This document shows positions 1 to 12,661 of a stretch of 64,000 nt of DNA, piece by piece; position 1 is the first letter of the stretch; each line of letters begins with the position of its first letter. The translations under genes and the position numbers were made by a program. Origin of the DNA: Coenobita brevimanus (Eukaryota; Arthropoda; Malacostraca; Decapoda; Coenobitidae); NCBI GenBank assembly GCA_032717465.1, contig CM064632.1:26240212-26304211 (forward strand). Direction: 5' to 3'. Under the pieces are notes generated by a model. It was given only the letters and a program-made list of their open reading frames with translations, was not told where the DNA came from and ran no database searches.

Positions 1-234
1 GGATAAGTGACCGTAATTGTCATGGGTTTCACAGACTCGGCAGAAACAGAGAATAATCGTACATAAATATTTTTTTCCTTGTTACTAAAATACTGATTCC
101 CTGTAGTAAATCAGAAATGTTTTTACAGGTAGAGCTAGACGAGGGAAGATTTTTTGTTACACCTTACCTTGATAATCCTGCAGAAAACAGTTATATATAG
201 CCCGTAGTAATTTTCGTCACGCTACTAATATTTA
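1..234. other. Unassigned AT-rich sequence
   Basis: No coding region or named repeat is seen. The phrase GAAACAGAGAATAAT near position 45 recurs at about 1890, so part of it may belong to a dispersed repeat. Confidence 0.4.
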
Positions 235-593
235 CCTCTGCCAAGGAGGTTATGTTTTCACCCCTGTCCGTTTGTTTGTTGGTTGGTTGGTTGGATTGTG
301 GGCAAGATTACGCAAAAACTTCTGGACGGATTTCCACGAAACTTGGTAGAAGAATAGGCCTTGGCCCAGAATAGACTCCATTAAATTTTGGTGTGGATCC
401 TTTTATTTTTTTTTATTTTATTTTTTTTTTTAGCATTGCGAGATAGGTCGTTTTTCGACATTTTCGTAAAATTTTCAGTGAATATTCCATGGATCTTGAT
501 GAGAAAAAATCAGGCTTATTTAGGATGTTGGTATCTGCCAATGTGTAGAGTTTTGGCGCGGATCCATATAAAATTCCGGACCTAGCGGATTTA
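235..593 (+). repeat. Old dispersed metazoan repeat, left part
   Basis: It starts CTCTGCCAAGGAGGTTATG and continues through a GTTTGTTGGTTGG stretch, ACGGATTTCCACGAAACTTGG and ATTGCGAGATAGG. I recall this order of motifs from dispersed repeats in many marine invertebrate and fish genomes, but I have no database name for it. It is broken at about 593 by a LINE fragment. A piece that looks like the right end lies at 1409-1458. It is non-coding. Recognition rests on memory of the motif order, not on a search. Confidence 0.6.
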
Positions 594-1392
594 AAAAGAG
601 ACAACCTTGTCTCTTTTAATGCTAGTAAAACTAAATATATACAATTTATTAATAGACAGATATTGCCAGATTCGTACATTACCTTCAGTGCTACTAATAT
701 TCCCATCTCCAACAGTATTGAAATTCTTGGCGTCTCACTTAACAATGCCCTCAGCCGGACCTCTCATGTCAGATCACTTACTAAAACCGCCTCAAAGAAA
801 CTTGGATTATTGAACAGAGTCCGTAACTTCTCGCTGATGAGCAGTTAGCTATAATTTATAAGTCATGTGCGCTCTCAACTTGAATATTGCTCACCCTTGT
901 GGAATGTTTCTGGAGAGGTTGCATTAAGACAACTAGACAAAATTCAGAACAAAGCGGTTAGAATTATTAACATCCCTGCCATTACAAATAAGCTATCTCC
1001 CCTGCAAGTAAGAAGGAATGTTGCCTCCCTTGCATTATTTTACAGATATTCTTATGGCAAATGCTCAGACGAAGTTGCGTCCATTGTGCCACCTCTCCAT
1101 GCCTTCCCTCGTGTTACACGGGCATCTGGTAATGCTCATGACTGGAATGTCACTCAGCCATATTGCAGAACTTCTGCCTATCAGAATTCTTTCATTTCCC
1201 GAACTGCATCTCTCTGGAACTCGCTTCCCCAGAGTTGTTTCCCTCCAAATTTCAACCCACAGCTGTTCAAGTCTAACTGTTACAGATGTTTTATGTACAA
1301 AGGACACCAGTAATCTGGTGTATGGATTATTTTTTTTATTCATTTGTTTTTCCTTCCTCTGTTCTGTTAATAATAATAATAATAATAATAAT
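594..1392 (+). pseudogene. Non-LTR retrotransposon 3' fragment (CR1/Jockey-like reverse transcriptase C-terminus)
   Basis: A conceptual translation with several breaks gives the region after the RT palm. First comes a stretch with the ILGVSLN motif (about 663-848). After two stops at 846-854, a 148-codon open frame at 867-1313 carries RSQLEYCSPLWN, LDKIQNKAVRIIN and SRTASLWNSLP. These are typical of the C-terminal part of CR1/Jockey-type reverse transcriptases. The stops around 846-866 look like small compensating indels, because coding-like sequence continues in another frame. The fragment ends in (TAA)n at 1368-1392, a common 3' tail for such elements. The endonuclease and the catalytic RT palm are missing, so this is a dead 5'-truncated copy. 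Confidence 0.8.
1368..1392 (+). repeat. (TAA)n tail of the LINE fragment
   Basis: About eight TAA units lie directly after the RT fragment and its T-rich 3' end. The position suggests an element tail rather than an independent microsatellite. Confidence 0.75.
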
Positions 1393-1408
1393 CTTTTATA
1401 GGGGGGGT

Positions 1409-1458
1409 TGTTGGGCCTTGCCGGTGGTATGCGCTCTATTGAGTTCCATTCTAGTTAT
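1409..1458 (+). repeat. Old dispersed metazoan repeat, right part
   Basis: GGTATGCGCTCTATTGAG and TTCCATTCTAG match the opposite end of the repeat at 235-593 as I recall it. The LINE fragment lies exactly between the two halves, consistent with insertion into the repeat. Confidence 0.5.
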
Positions 1459-1660
1459 TTATGAAGTTAGGACAGGGGACAGAGGAAGATTCAACAGCCT
1501 CCTTGTCCTTCCTGCAATTCAAAACCTGAGTTACGACAGGGATGACCGTAAGTCATTTTGTGTATCTAGATCCTTGAATTAATCGTCCTTAATTTTTCCT
1601 GGCTATTCACAAGCTAGAAATAAAGTCATACAGAATAAATTATTTATCAGTCAGTCAGTT

Positions 1661-1803
1661 AATCTATTGTCAGACGCCTTAATCCCGTAAAGGGTGGCCA
1701 CAAACAAATCGTCTCCATATTGCCCTGTCCCACGCCATTTCAATGCCCTCCCTTCAACTCACACCCCCTTTCTGATATATCTCCACCCCATCCCTACACC
1801 TCA
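1661..1803 (-). mobile_element. RTE-like LINE, 3' end fragment (copy 1)
   Basis: The plus strand reads CAGACGCCTTAATCCCG, then AAGGGTGGCCACAAACAAAT and a pyrimidine-rich stretch. This is the reverse complement of the 3' end of the LINE copies at 26.7, 56.4 and 59.5 kb. Only the last ~140 bp remain, and no RT motif is present. The tetranucleotide tail is reduced to AATCTATTG. Confidence 0.75.
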
Positions 1804-1900
1804 TTATTTATTATTTCGATTATTTTAACAGACTCGATGGAAATGTAAAAAAATTCTACAGAAATTAGCTGATTTTTCCACAAGCTGCTGGAAACAGAGA

Positions 1901-1957
1901 ATAATGGGCGCGTGTACTGAAGGTCCTGCCATCTGGTGGCATTCTTCTGAATCTCGC
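1901..1957 (+). repeat. Inverted repeat arm A (partner at 4782-4838)
   Basis: The core TGTACTGAAGGTCCTGCCAT is followed by CATTCTTCTGAATCTC. The reverse complement of 4782-4838 matches with only a few mismatches. The two arms are about 2.9 kb apart. Confidence 0.7.
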
Positions 1958-2103
1958 TGAGAGGAGCCAAATGCGGGTTAGGGGATGTAGTTATTAATAT
2001 TTTGGTATTATACTCTCCATAACCAGGAAAAACTGAATATTCTTTGGTTAATTATTATTATGCAGTATCAGTAAACAGTATGTGCAGTCCATACTATTAT
2101 AAT

Positions 2104-2435
2104 AAGGTTCCTTTGGCTGAATCGGTAGTGAGGCGGCCTGCAGTCCTGATGGACCCAGGATCGAATCCCGGCTGGGGCAGGGAACAGTTTAAGGATTTGA
2201 ATTTCCTAAAAGCAGACATTCCTGATCTACCAAATGACCCGCCGACATGTAAAAATAACCCCGGTGATACCAATACACCAGTCCTGTATGAAACGCCCTA
2301 GCATGTATTCAATATGGACGGTGGGTGTTAGAGCCGAAGTGGTGACATGCGGAGGTGTAGGAGGACTACTGGGCCTTGGGATAGGTCACTGCCCCCGAGA
2401 AATAGGCCCTGAAGCCTTTGCCCAGAGTCGGACAC

Positions 2436-2470
<35 letters not shown>
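2104..2470 (+). mobile_element. tRNA-derived SINE with poly(A) tail (family 1)
   Basis: An A box-like TGGCTGAATCGG at 2114-2125 and a B box GGATCGAATCC at 2158-2168 mark an internal RNA polymerase III promoter. The body runs to GCCCAGAGTCGGACACGT and ends in 33 A residues (2438-2470). The tRNA-like head and the A-rich tail are the hallmarks of a SINE. The tRNA-like part does not fold into an obvious functional tRNA. The 3' part recurs at 16927-17030. Confidence 0.75.
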
Positions 2471-2471
<1 letters not shown>

Positions 2472-2842
2472 GCATTGAAGTTCAGTGATTGATAAGAGAA
2501 TCTTAATACGGAGGATATAAAATAGTCATGACTTGCATGTAAAGGCATACGTTGTTGGACCTGTCTTGTATGACATACGTTGAGTGTAACCAACTCCTTT
2601 TTTGAAAAATCAAAACACATGGTTGTAATCAATTTTTATTGGGTTTCTGGCCATGAAAAGAAAGAACAACTCTTCTACTTTCCTGTGATATACTTACTTT
2701 AGTAATTATTGAAAAATAAAAATGTTTTATGGGTGACTAAAGGAACATAACCAAAATTGCCTTTTTTTTTGACGTTACTGAATAAAAAATTAATTACTCG
2801 GCCCGTATGAGGATTTAAGATCTGAGATTATATATGCTGCTT

Positions 2843-2924
2843 CTCAGGTCCCGTGGCCGTATCCTGTAAGTGGCTCACACTTCTGGCTCATGAGGGTCAC
2901 TGTGGGAAGACACCCTGAAAAGGG

Positions 2925-2959
<35 letters not shown>
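2843..2959 (+). repeat. Probable retroposon 3' end with A33 tail
   Basis: CTCAGGTCCCGTGGCCGTAT is followed by a run of 33 A residues at 2927-2959. The long terminal A tract suggests a retroposed sequence. No tRNA-like boxes are clear, and no second copy was found in the window. Confidence 0.4.
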
Positions 2960-2962
<3 letters not shown>

Positions 2963-3876
2963 AAATTTTCACTATACAAATTTTTTATGACGTTATGGTT
3001 CCCTGTATATACACCCTAATGACTTTGTAAATTTCGTTTGACACTAAACTATGATTTTAAGACCCAAATGATGAGGACTGATACTTTATATGACGATAAT
3101 ATAAGACACAATGTTTAGTTTTCTTTTACTGACCTACATCCCCTCACAATCGGTACACAGGGTTTAGCTGTGGCTGAGACACACTGAGAGGTCACACTTG
3201 ATGCACTGGTGTTCACAAGAGTCTCTAGTTCTATGTCTGACAGCAGTGTCTTTCCTTTTCCTTTTCCTTTGTCCTTTGCCTTCGATATATTCTTTATATT
3301 CACTTTAGTCTTCACTTTAGTCTTTTGTTCCACTTTTATCTTAGTCTTTATATAATATTACTTATAATCAGCAAAAAATAAATAAAAAAAAATAGGAAAA
3401 ACCCAATAAAATAATATAGTACATAAAGTATAATATAAAGTGTAATATATGTAGTATATATATAGTATTTTCTATAATATATAATGTAAATAATATATAT
3501 AATATATAATAACATAAGATACATAACAAAAAAACAGTCATACACATATATTTCCAAAAAAATAATGGCACACTCCTATAGTAGTTTTACTTGTAGAGCA
3601 TACGCTAAGTCCTAAAATCGTGTGTCGTGCACAGCATACGATAGGTCTGATGGACTAAAAACGCAAATAAATCCCACAATGGGAAAACAAGAGGGAGCAC
3701 ACTTACTTCACACAATAGGCCTAGGCAAACACTTCACATACCTGGACGGCCTGGCCAGCATCTTCAAAGGAAGACAAGGTACCACATGTTTTACAAAAAC
3801 AAAATCCCAAAGTGGTGAAGATATGCCTTTAAGGGTTAAAAGAAATTTCTGGGTTCAAATACCCATGACAGTATTT

Positions 3877-3878
<2 letters not shown>
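2960..3878. other. Unassigned, AT-rich stretch included
   Basis: No gene is recognised. Positions 3350-3560 are very AT-rich, with overlapping ATAATATATAAT-type repeats. The open frames there have only low-complexity composition. Confidence 0.4.

Positions 3879-3912
<34 letters not shown>
3879..3912. repeat. Homopolymer T34
   Basis: An uninterrupted T tract. It could be the tail of a retroposed copy on the minus strand. Confidence 0.8.
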
Positions 3913-3913
<1 letters not shown>

Positions 3914-4049
3914 AACAGTGAAAACAGTACCAATAATTTCAACATACGACAGCTTAGCGGCCATGCTGTCTTGCCGAACGTACGACGCAGAATAAACAGA
4001 CGATTGGAGTGAACTGAGTCGCTGCTGAATCAGTGACGATGACATATTT

Positions 4050-4284
4050 TGTTCTGTAGCGGACTGTAAATCAGTTTCATCTTGCAAACACGGTGTGACT
4101 CACGATGTGAAAGAATGTGCCAGATTTTCAGGAAAGACGTTAATCGTCGGAGGCTATGGGAGATACGATTTCAAAGAGGTGATGGAAAGCAAAACGAAAT
4201 GGTGCCATTTGCTCCAGGCACTTTGTTGCTTGGGAAAGTGGCAAGCCTTCACCAAAATATCCTGATCCAGTGCTGTTTTCATAG
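4050..4284 (+). pseudogene. Broken THAP zinc-finger domain
   Basis: Three reading frames in sequence carry the parts of a THAP domain, a C2CH DNA-binding zinc finger. The first Cys pair, as C-SVAD-C, is at 4050-4067. A segment with KDVNRRRLWEI follows at about 4136-4170. The closing C-S-R-H-F, holding the last Cys and His, is at about 4205-4220, followed by GKPSP and DPVLF and a stop at 4282-4284. In intact THAP proteins these lie in one frame over about 80-90 residues. At least two frame breaks make this copy inactive. THAP domains occur in P-element-type transposases and in host transcription factors; the fragment is too short to say which. Confidence 0.65.
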
Positions 4285-4557
4285 AATGGGTGGGTAAAAA
4301 ACAACTTTAGCCACAAGTTCAGAAGTCAAAATGCGAACCCGATGCAAGCTGAGAGGCGAGGAACACATGTATCTGTTTACGTTTGGCTCGGGAAAACGTA
4401 TTGTACGGACCTCTGGCAGCATGAATAAAAGTTATATCAACATTTGCCAGAAACACTTTTTTATTTCATTGTTAATCATGTATTGCCATACATTAATTTA
4501 TTATAAACTATTATTAAACATTAGATTGCATTCCATTGTATTTAACAGGTGGAAACG

Positions 4558-4561
<4 letters not shown>

Positions 4562-4637
<76 letters not shown>

Positions 4638-4662
4638 TTATTTTTTTTTTTTTTTTTTTTTT
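4562..4662. repeat. (AT)n microsatellite followed by T22
   Basis: About 35 AT units at 4562-4632, then a T tract at 4641-4662. Confidence 0.9.
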
Positions 4663-4781
4663 CAGATACACATATATGGCATTAACCACATACGCTTAAA
4701 AAAAAAAAATGGCTGATTCAGAAAATGTTGTTCATATAAGGAGAAAAAATTACAGTTTAAATCCGCAAAATTTTTTTCTCC

Positions 4782-4838
4782 GGGAGATTCAGAAGAATGT
4801 CCCCAGATGGCAGGACCTTCAGTACACGTGCCCATTAT
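4782..4838 (-). repeat. Inverted repeat arm B (partner at 1901-1957)
   Basis: The reverse complement of this stretch repeats 1901-1957 almost base for base. See the partner entry. Confidence 0.7.
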
Positions 4839-5046
4839 CGCTGAAAAAATTAGTCTGAGAGGAATAATTGTCTGTTAGTTATAATTGTGTGTGTCTCTTT
4901 TTATAAACTCGTCAAATGCAGGTCAATTATCCATAACTTCTATAATTCCAAACAGGCCGTTTTGAAATAAAGATATAATTGCCGTGGACGACTGAGCTTT
5001 GCATGATGTGTAGCTGTAATGATAAGGTTAAAGGGGAAAAGACCTG

Positions 5047-5114
5047 AATGATGATGATGATGAGGAGGAGGAGAACGAGGAGGAGGAGGAGGACGACGAC
5101 GACGACGATGATGA
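5047..5114. repeat. Compound trinucleotide repeat (GAT/GAG/GAC)n
   Basis: Runs of GAT, GAG and GAC follow one another. No host coding region is supported around it. Confidence 0.85.
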
Positions 5115-6040
5115 TTTTGGACAAGTTAAAAATAAAGAGGAGGAAATATATGGCTGAAGAGGGGAAAAAAGACCATGATGATTTTTGTACTAGCCAGGTA
5201 ATAGAAAGGAGGGAGGGGGATGCAGAAACAGCTGTCTGTGGTTTTCAGTAGTCTCAGGCTCCACAAACTCCCTCTCGTCAAAATCAAATCGTTTGGTGCC
5301 ACCTGTAATTTCTAGACTTGTCCCCATCATGAGAGGAATAATGGCGACGGTATTAACACTCCTAGGTTCCTTTGACTCACTTTAATCTGAATAAAATCGC
5401 CTTTTGATAACGCAGCCCGATAAAAGAATAGTTGCAGTTTCCAATAATTTTCTTTTTTTTTGGGGGGGGGACACGGTATAATTACAGAATAACTATCAAT
5501 GGCTTTTCGTAATTAGGGGCAATCCATTCTGAAATAAAGGTATAATGGCCGTAAACAAGTGAAGTCTGCAATCTGGCCGGTACAGCGCTAATGAACTCAG
5601 CAGCACTGAGCAAAATTTATATCTGTAGCACTGTTGACTATTTGGCCACCATGGCTTTCTGCTTCTCTACCAGTGGTTAGTCTGGGATGTTTGATGACCT
5701 TATTACGTCAAAGAAATTAAAAATGAATAAATAAAAATAATAATGCCGTGTCTTCTGGTTTACGATGATGGTGGTGATGGTATGATAATGATGATGATCG
5801 TGATGATATTCGTAATCGTTATGCTACATGTTCAGAGTCCAACTTCTTGTTCTCTGGACACGAGCGACTGATCTGGGGTTCCCTTTCAAGACCGGGTCTA
5901 GAGCATGCAACAAGAGGAACAGGGCATAAAAACTCGGGTCAACCAACCTTACACGTATATTGCTACAAAGACAACACAATACTTTAACACAACACAATAC
6001 ACTGTGCGGACTAAATACACAATACAAGACAGGAGGACTC
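5115..6040. other. Mostly unassigned; one copy of the AAAATCGTCTGG-type repeat
   Basis: CTTTGACTCACTTTAATCTG and AATAAAATCGCC at about 5370-5402 resemble the dispersed element seen at 48.5, 55.9, 60.9 and 62.0 kb. Degenerate GATGAT repeats occupy 5763-5812. Nothing else is recognised. Confidence 0.4.
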
Positions 6041-6607
6041 AGGTTGGGCTGCTGGTGACTGGGCCGTTACAGGTGTCGTCCAGGTGTGGGAGGGGTCCCG
6101 TCAGGTGTTCCTTCCCTGGTGAGGTGTGGGGCCACTGTCAGGGGCCGGGTCATCTGAGGTGGGCTGCAGGGCAGTGTCAAGAGAGGCCTTTCCCTTGTGG
6201 GGCCTCAGTGAGTAGGTCAGCCCTCGGGACTGAGGGCGAACAGGTGTGCTTCCCCGTGCCAGCTCCTGGAGAAGGACTGCTCGTCAGTGGGACTGGGGAG
6301 GTCATGCCCTGGAGTCCTGGGGGCATCCCTAGGTGACTGAGGGTTGAGGTCTCGCTCGGGTCAAGCCGCCGTCAGGAGCTGCCTGCGGCGTCTCTTCCTT
6401 CGGGAGTCCGACAGCAAGGGGCGACGTAGAGGTGCTGGCTGTAGAGAGCGGATCCCCAGACTCACTATGGGGCCACTCCAGATCTCCTCCAGCTGCAGTG
6501 TCGCTGGGGGGCTGGCTTTGTAGAGAGAGTGAGAAGGGTGTCCCACTCGGCCTCTGGATGGGTGAGGCAAGCAAGGGACGCCCTTTGTGAGGAGTGTCAC
6601 AGGAGTA
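6041..6607. other. GC-rich flank of the 81-bp minisatellite
   Basis: A GC-rich block with CAGGTGT and GGTGTGGG motifs, quite unlike the AT-rich surroundings. A 318-codon open frame on the minus strand spans 6361-7317, but much of it is tandem repeat and I recognise no domain. Confidence 0.4.
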
Positions 6608-7170
6608 GCAGACGAGGGATGTACAGTGGCCGATCTCTCCCAGGCGCGGATGGTGGCCGTTGCCGAAGTTCCAGTAACCCCTGTGACAGCAGGTGAAGGG
6701 TGTACACTGCCTGACCCTTCCCCAGCGCGGACAGTGGCCATCATCGCGGTCCTACTTATCCCTGGGACGGCAGGTGAAAGACGTTCAGTGGCTGACCCTT
6801 CCCCGGTGCGGTTGGTGGCTGTCTCCGCGGTCCTGCTCCCTGTGGAGGTGGCAGACGAAGGGCTGATGGTGGCCGATCTTTCCCCAGCACAGACGGTGGC
6901 CGTCGCTGCGGTTCTGCCCTTCTCTGGGATTGCAGCTGAGAGACATATGGTGGCCAGTCTCTCCCCGGCACGGACAGTGGCCATTGCCGTGCTGCTGCTC
7001 CCAGCAGAGGCTGCAGGTGAAGGGCGTATGGTGGCCGACCCTTCCCCGGCACGGATGATGGCCATTGCCGTGGTCCTGCAGGGGGTAGTAGCAGAGAAGC
7101 ATATGGTGGCCAACTTCTCCCCAACGCGGACGGTGGCTGTCATCGCAGTGCTGCCTGGGACAGTAGGAGT
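6608..7170. repeat. 81-bp minisatellite, about seven units
   Basis: Unit starts (GCAG...) are at 6608, 6689, 6770, 6851, 6932, 7013 and 7091. Five successive spacings are exactly 81 bp and one is 78 bp. Because 81 is a multiple of three, several frames stay open on both strands and show 27-residue repeats. On the plus strand these centre on VADPSPARTVAIAVLL-like blocks; on the minus strand on TATVRAGEGSAT-like blocks. Units differ by many point changes but almost never in length. Either this is a repetitive protein-coding exon under frame constraint, or a minisatellite whose unit length is a multiple of three by chance. No start, splice or domain evidence decides it. Confidence 0.7.
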
Positions 7171-7328
7171 ACAAGTCCCACCCTGATCCTGGCGAGTGCT
7201 GGTCTGGCTGGAGAGTAGTGTATCAGCGCAGTGTACCTCTCGTTGGGTCTGTTGAGGGGAAGAGGGGTGCATAGAGGTTGGGGACATAGGACTGTCTGGC
7301 CCTGGCCCTCTACGCACTCTATGCGCCT

Positions 7329-7437
7329 CCCCGTGGTCTCTCCTTAGGGTGACTGTTTCGCCACCCTGTCTGTGGTCCCTCCTTGGGGTGGGTGTTTCGT
7401 CACCCTGTCAGTGGCCTTCCCTTGGGGTGGGTATTTC
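7329..7437. repeat. Short tandem repeat, unit about 37 bp, three copies
   Basis: The motif TTGGGGTGGGTGTTTCGTCA recurs three times with changes, just outside the 81-bp array. Confidence 0.65.
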
Positions 7438-7456
7438 AGTAATAATAATAATAATG

Positions 7457-7491
<35 letters not shown>
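7438..7491. repeat. (AAT)n microsatellite
   Basis: About 17 AAT units with one GAT interruption. Confidence 0.9.
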
Positions 7492-7559
7492 TACCGTCAT
7501 CATCATCGTCATCCCCTCCCCCCAAATTATACATAAATAATCAAGAAGGGTCAGTCAGA

Positions 7560-9368
<1,809 letters not shown>

Positions 9369-9545
9369 TAAGCTTATTTATTTGACATTTAAGCTTCTTT
9401 AGTCGACATTTAAGCTCATTTATTCGACATTTAAGCTTATTTATTCAACATTAACACTTAAGCTTATTTATTCAACATTAAGCTTATTCATTCGACATTT
9501 AAACTTATTCATTCCATTTTTAAGCTTATTTATTTGACATTTTCT
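9369..9545. repeat. 21-24 bp minisatellite (TTAAGCTTATTTATTCGACA)
   Basis: Seven to eight imperfect units with AAGCTTATTTATTCGACATT as core. Unit length varies because of small indels such as an extra AACACT. Confidence 0.85.
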
Positions 9546-9771
9546 TGATGTATTCGACATACACACTGACCTACCAGTACTAAACCTATTTTACATTTAT
9601 CTTCATTTACCAGCAGCGTCCTTCATTTATATCAATATTAACGGTGAATAATTGGACAATTTTGATTTGTTCCTGTATAACTTGTTCTTTTCTTCAACTT
9701 CATCTTCGTGTATTTGAAATTTTGCTTGATTTTTTTTTTTTTCGATATTCCAGCTTATTTTCTCGACACTG

Positions 9772-9772
<1 letters not shown>

Positions 9773-9836
<64 letters not shown>
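9773..9836. repeat. (TG)n microsatellite
   Basis: About 32 TG units. Confidence 0.95.
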
Positions 9837-9839
<3 letters not shown>

Positions 9840-10477
9840 CTCCAAACACACCGAATTAAAGAGCGGGGGGAACTCAGCTAACCGCACTTCTGGCGCCGAA
9901 TATGAATAGCCTAGTGGTGGAAATGGTAACTTTGTGCTGTGTGTGAAATTCAACATTTTTCCCTTTATTCCTGCTGCCTACTGACGATTTGTATACTGAA
10001 GCGACAGCCTGGGCAAAAGTTAGCAAGCCACACTTTTCTCGGGTCCATTATAATTACCTCACCCATGAAGTTGGAGGAAGTTATGTGTTTGTCCGTTGTG
10101 TCTGTGTACGAGATATCAAGGAAAGTTGTTACTGGATTTTGATGAACTCAGTTGGATAGGTAGGTAGTGGGTCAGGGAAGAGTTTTTTAGATTTTGAGGT
10201 GGGTCCGGTTCTGAATGCCAGAAATCGTAAATTTTATTGGCGGTCGCGGAAGTATGCACTCTCTGAAATCGCTTAACAGGGCAGATTAAGACCGTAAAAT
10301 TAATTGGTTGTGTGAGACGGTAAAAGTATTCGTCTTCTAGGAAAGAAGAATGACAGCAGTAATTCGTAAATTTTAGTGATATTGGCGGAGGTATGCCGTC
10401 TCTAAGTGCCGTCAAGGTAGTGATGGAATGGTAACTTTTTGCTGGGTTGTTTTCTTGCCGTTTTCGTTACTGCTTCG
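9837..10477. other. Unassigned
   Basis: No gene or named repeat is seen. AAATCGTAAATTTTATTGGCGG at about 10223 and AATTCGTAAATTTTAGTGATATTGGCGG at about 10360 form a weak internal direct repeat about 137 bp apart, each followed by a GGTATGC or GTATGC and TCTCT motif. Confidence 0.35.
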
Positions 10478-10570
10478 TCATCACCATCATCATCATCATC
10501 ATCATTATCATAATGACCATCGCTGTCACCCTGACCATCACCATCACCATGATCATTACTATCACCATCA
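10478..10570. repeat. Degenerate (CAT)n microsatellite
   Basis: ATC/CAT units with frequent substitutions. Confidence 0.85.
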
Positions 10571-10658
10571 ATTTTTTGTATAATTTATTACTAATTCTTG
10601 CCCCACTAGGAACATAGGGGCCTGGGCAAAGAGACTTACTCAGACCTTTTAGACAGAT

Positions 10659-10921
<263 letters not shown>

Positions 10922-11069
10922 TTAATTGTGATGATGACAAAGATAGTGTTTGAAATTAAAGGTGATGGTGCTGGTGATGATAAAGAGAAAGACAACAGTG
11001 ATAATGCAAATGATACCATCGACGATACTGTAGAGAAAGGGAGAGAGCGACAGGGATAATCGGCGTCTC

Positions 11070-11312
11070 TCTATCTATCTATCTATCTATAGCCCGACGC
11101 CCTAATCCCGCAAAGGGTGGCCGCAGACAAAACGCCTCCAAGTCACTCTGTCACCCACCATTTGACTCCCCTCCCCCCAACTCACTCCCCCCTCCCTCAT
11201 ATACCTCTCAACTCCATCCCTCCACCTCATCCTCGGTCTACCCCTCCCTCTCCCTCCCTCCACCTCACCTACATACACCCTCTTAGTCAGTCTTTCATTC
11301 TCTCACTGCATG
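11070..11312 (-). mobile_element. RTE-like LINE, 3' end fragment (copy 2)
   Basis: (CTAT)n at 11069-11091 is followed by GCCCGACGCCCTAATCCCGC and AAAGGGTGGCCGCAGACAAA, the reverse complement of the 3' end of the copy at 59.5-60.3 kb. It shares the CGGGC variant with that copy, while the 26.7 and 56.4 kb copies have CAGACG. About 220 bp of body remain, coding on the minus strand for the last part of the protein. Confidence 0.8.
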
Positions 11313-11371
11313 AACAAAATTGCTTTTGTTGACAAGAGTATTATATTAAACAAAGCTGTAATGAAGGGCGT

Positions 11372-11374
<3 letters not shown>

Positions 11375-11419
<45 letters not shown>
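11375..11419. repeat. (TG)n microsatellite
   Basis: About 22 TG units. Confidence 0.95.
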
Positions 11420-11421
<2 letters not shown>

Positions 11422-11597
11422 AAATGTAATGACGAGGACACTATTGTTTTCTGTGCATATTTATAATGATGCTTTTTTGAACCTGAGATATGAAAATTAA
11501 AGTGTTTAGAAATGAACCTTTTTAATTGTTCTTATGAAGACACCATTTATATATTTATTATTTGCGCGCTAATATTTTGTGGATGGTTCATGGTAAA

Positions 11598-11981
11598 AAG
11601 GGAGGAGGGGAGAGAGAGAGGGGGGGGAGGGTGTGGTAGTGGGGAGATAAAAGGGAAGGGAGCGTGGAAGAAAAAGGGTACGATGGATGGAAAAAGAGTA
11701 GGAGGGGATGGGAGAGAAGTAGAAGGAGAGGGGGAGGGGAGGGAGAGATGAAAGAAGAGGGAAGAGGGACAGAGGAGTGTAGGGAGAGAGGAGGGGGTGG
11801 GGTTGGTGGGAAGAAGAGGAGGATGGAACTGGGATCGGGTATAGGGTAAAGGGAGCTCTGGTAGGTTGGAAGAAGATGGGGAGAGAGAGAGAAGAGGATG
11901 ATGGATGGGGACGAAGAGGGAGCGCGGATGGGGGAGAGGTAAATAGATGAACAGTAGTATGAAGAAGGGAAAACTGAGGAA

Positions 11982-12020
<39 letters not shown>

Positions 12021-12621
12021 AGAAGAGATGTTGAGGGAGGAGAGAGGGGGAGGGGGGTGGAAGAATTGAGGAGGAGAAATGTGTAGGAATGTGGAGAGAA
12101 GGGTGGAGGACAGGATGGAGTGGACGGAGGAAGGATGGAAGATAGGAAAGTTTTTAGAAGGAAGGAGGAGGCAGTGGGAAAGATGATGGATGATGAGGAA
12201 AGATGAATGGAAGGAGGATGGAAAAGGAATGAAAGGGGGGGGGTGAAGGGAGGGCGGAGGAAAATGGGAAGGGGAAAGGAAGAGGTGGGTTGGGGAGGGA
12301 GACAGGACGGTGAAGAGGTAGAGTGAAGAAGTGCTACACGATGAGAGAGGCTGGGGAGGGGGAGAGGAGGAGAGAGGAAAAGAGAGGGAAGGTGAGAGAG
12401 AGGAGAGGGAGATCAGGGAAGGAAGGGGAGAATAAGGGAAGAGGAGACAGAGGGATGGGGAGAGAAGACAGGAGAGGTAGAAGAGGGAGGGGGAAAAGAG
12501 ATAGGTAGAGGAAAGGAAAGGAAGAGGAAAGATGGTAGGAGGAAAGGAAGAGGAAGGAAAGAGAGGGGAGTGGGAAAAAAGAAATAATTTGGGGAAGAAT
12601 GGGAGGGAGGGGATTTAGGTT

Positions 12622-12660
<39 letters not shown>
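11598..12660. repeat. Long purine-rich tract (GGA/GAG)
   Basis: Over a kilobase in which the plus strand is overwhelmingly A and G, with (AG)n cores at about 11985-12016 and 12629-12658. Open frames here translate only to Glu/Arg/Gly/Lys low-complexity sequence and are not taken as genes. Confidence 0.85.

Positions 12661-12661
<1 letters not shown>

Noticed and set aside
2104..2185. Functional tRNA gene
   Set aside because: A and B boxes are present but acceptor and anticodon stems do not form; the long 3' body and poly(A) tail mark a SINE.
1901..4838. Intact transposon bounded by the inverted pair at 1901 and 4782
   Set aside because: The matching arms are only about 57 bp, no target duplication is visible and the interior includes SINE and poly(A) sequences. 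It may be two copies of a dispersed repeat in opposite orientation.
11117..11332. Plus-strand open frame of 71 codons over the LINE fragment
   Set aside because: It is the antisense shadow of the LINE 3' end; the Pro/Ser/His-rich product comes from the complement of the RT tail.
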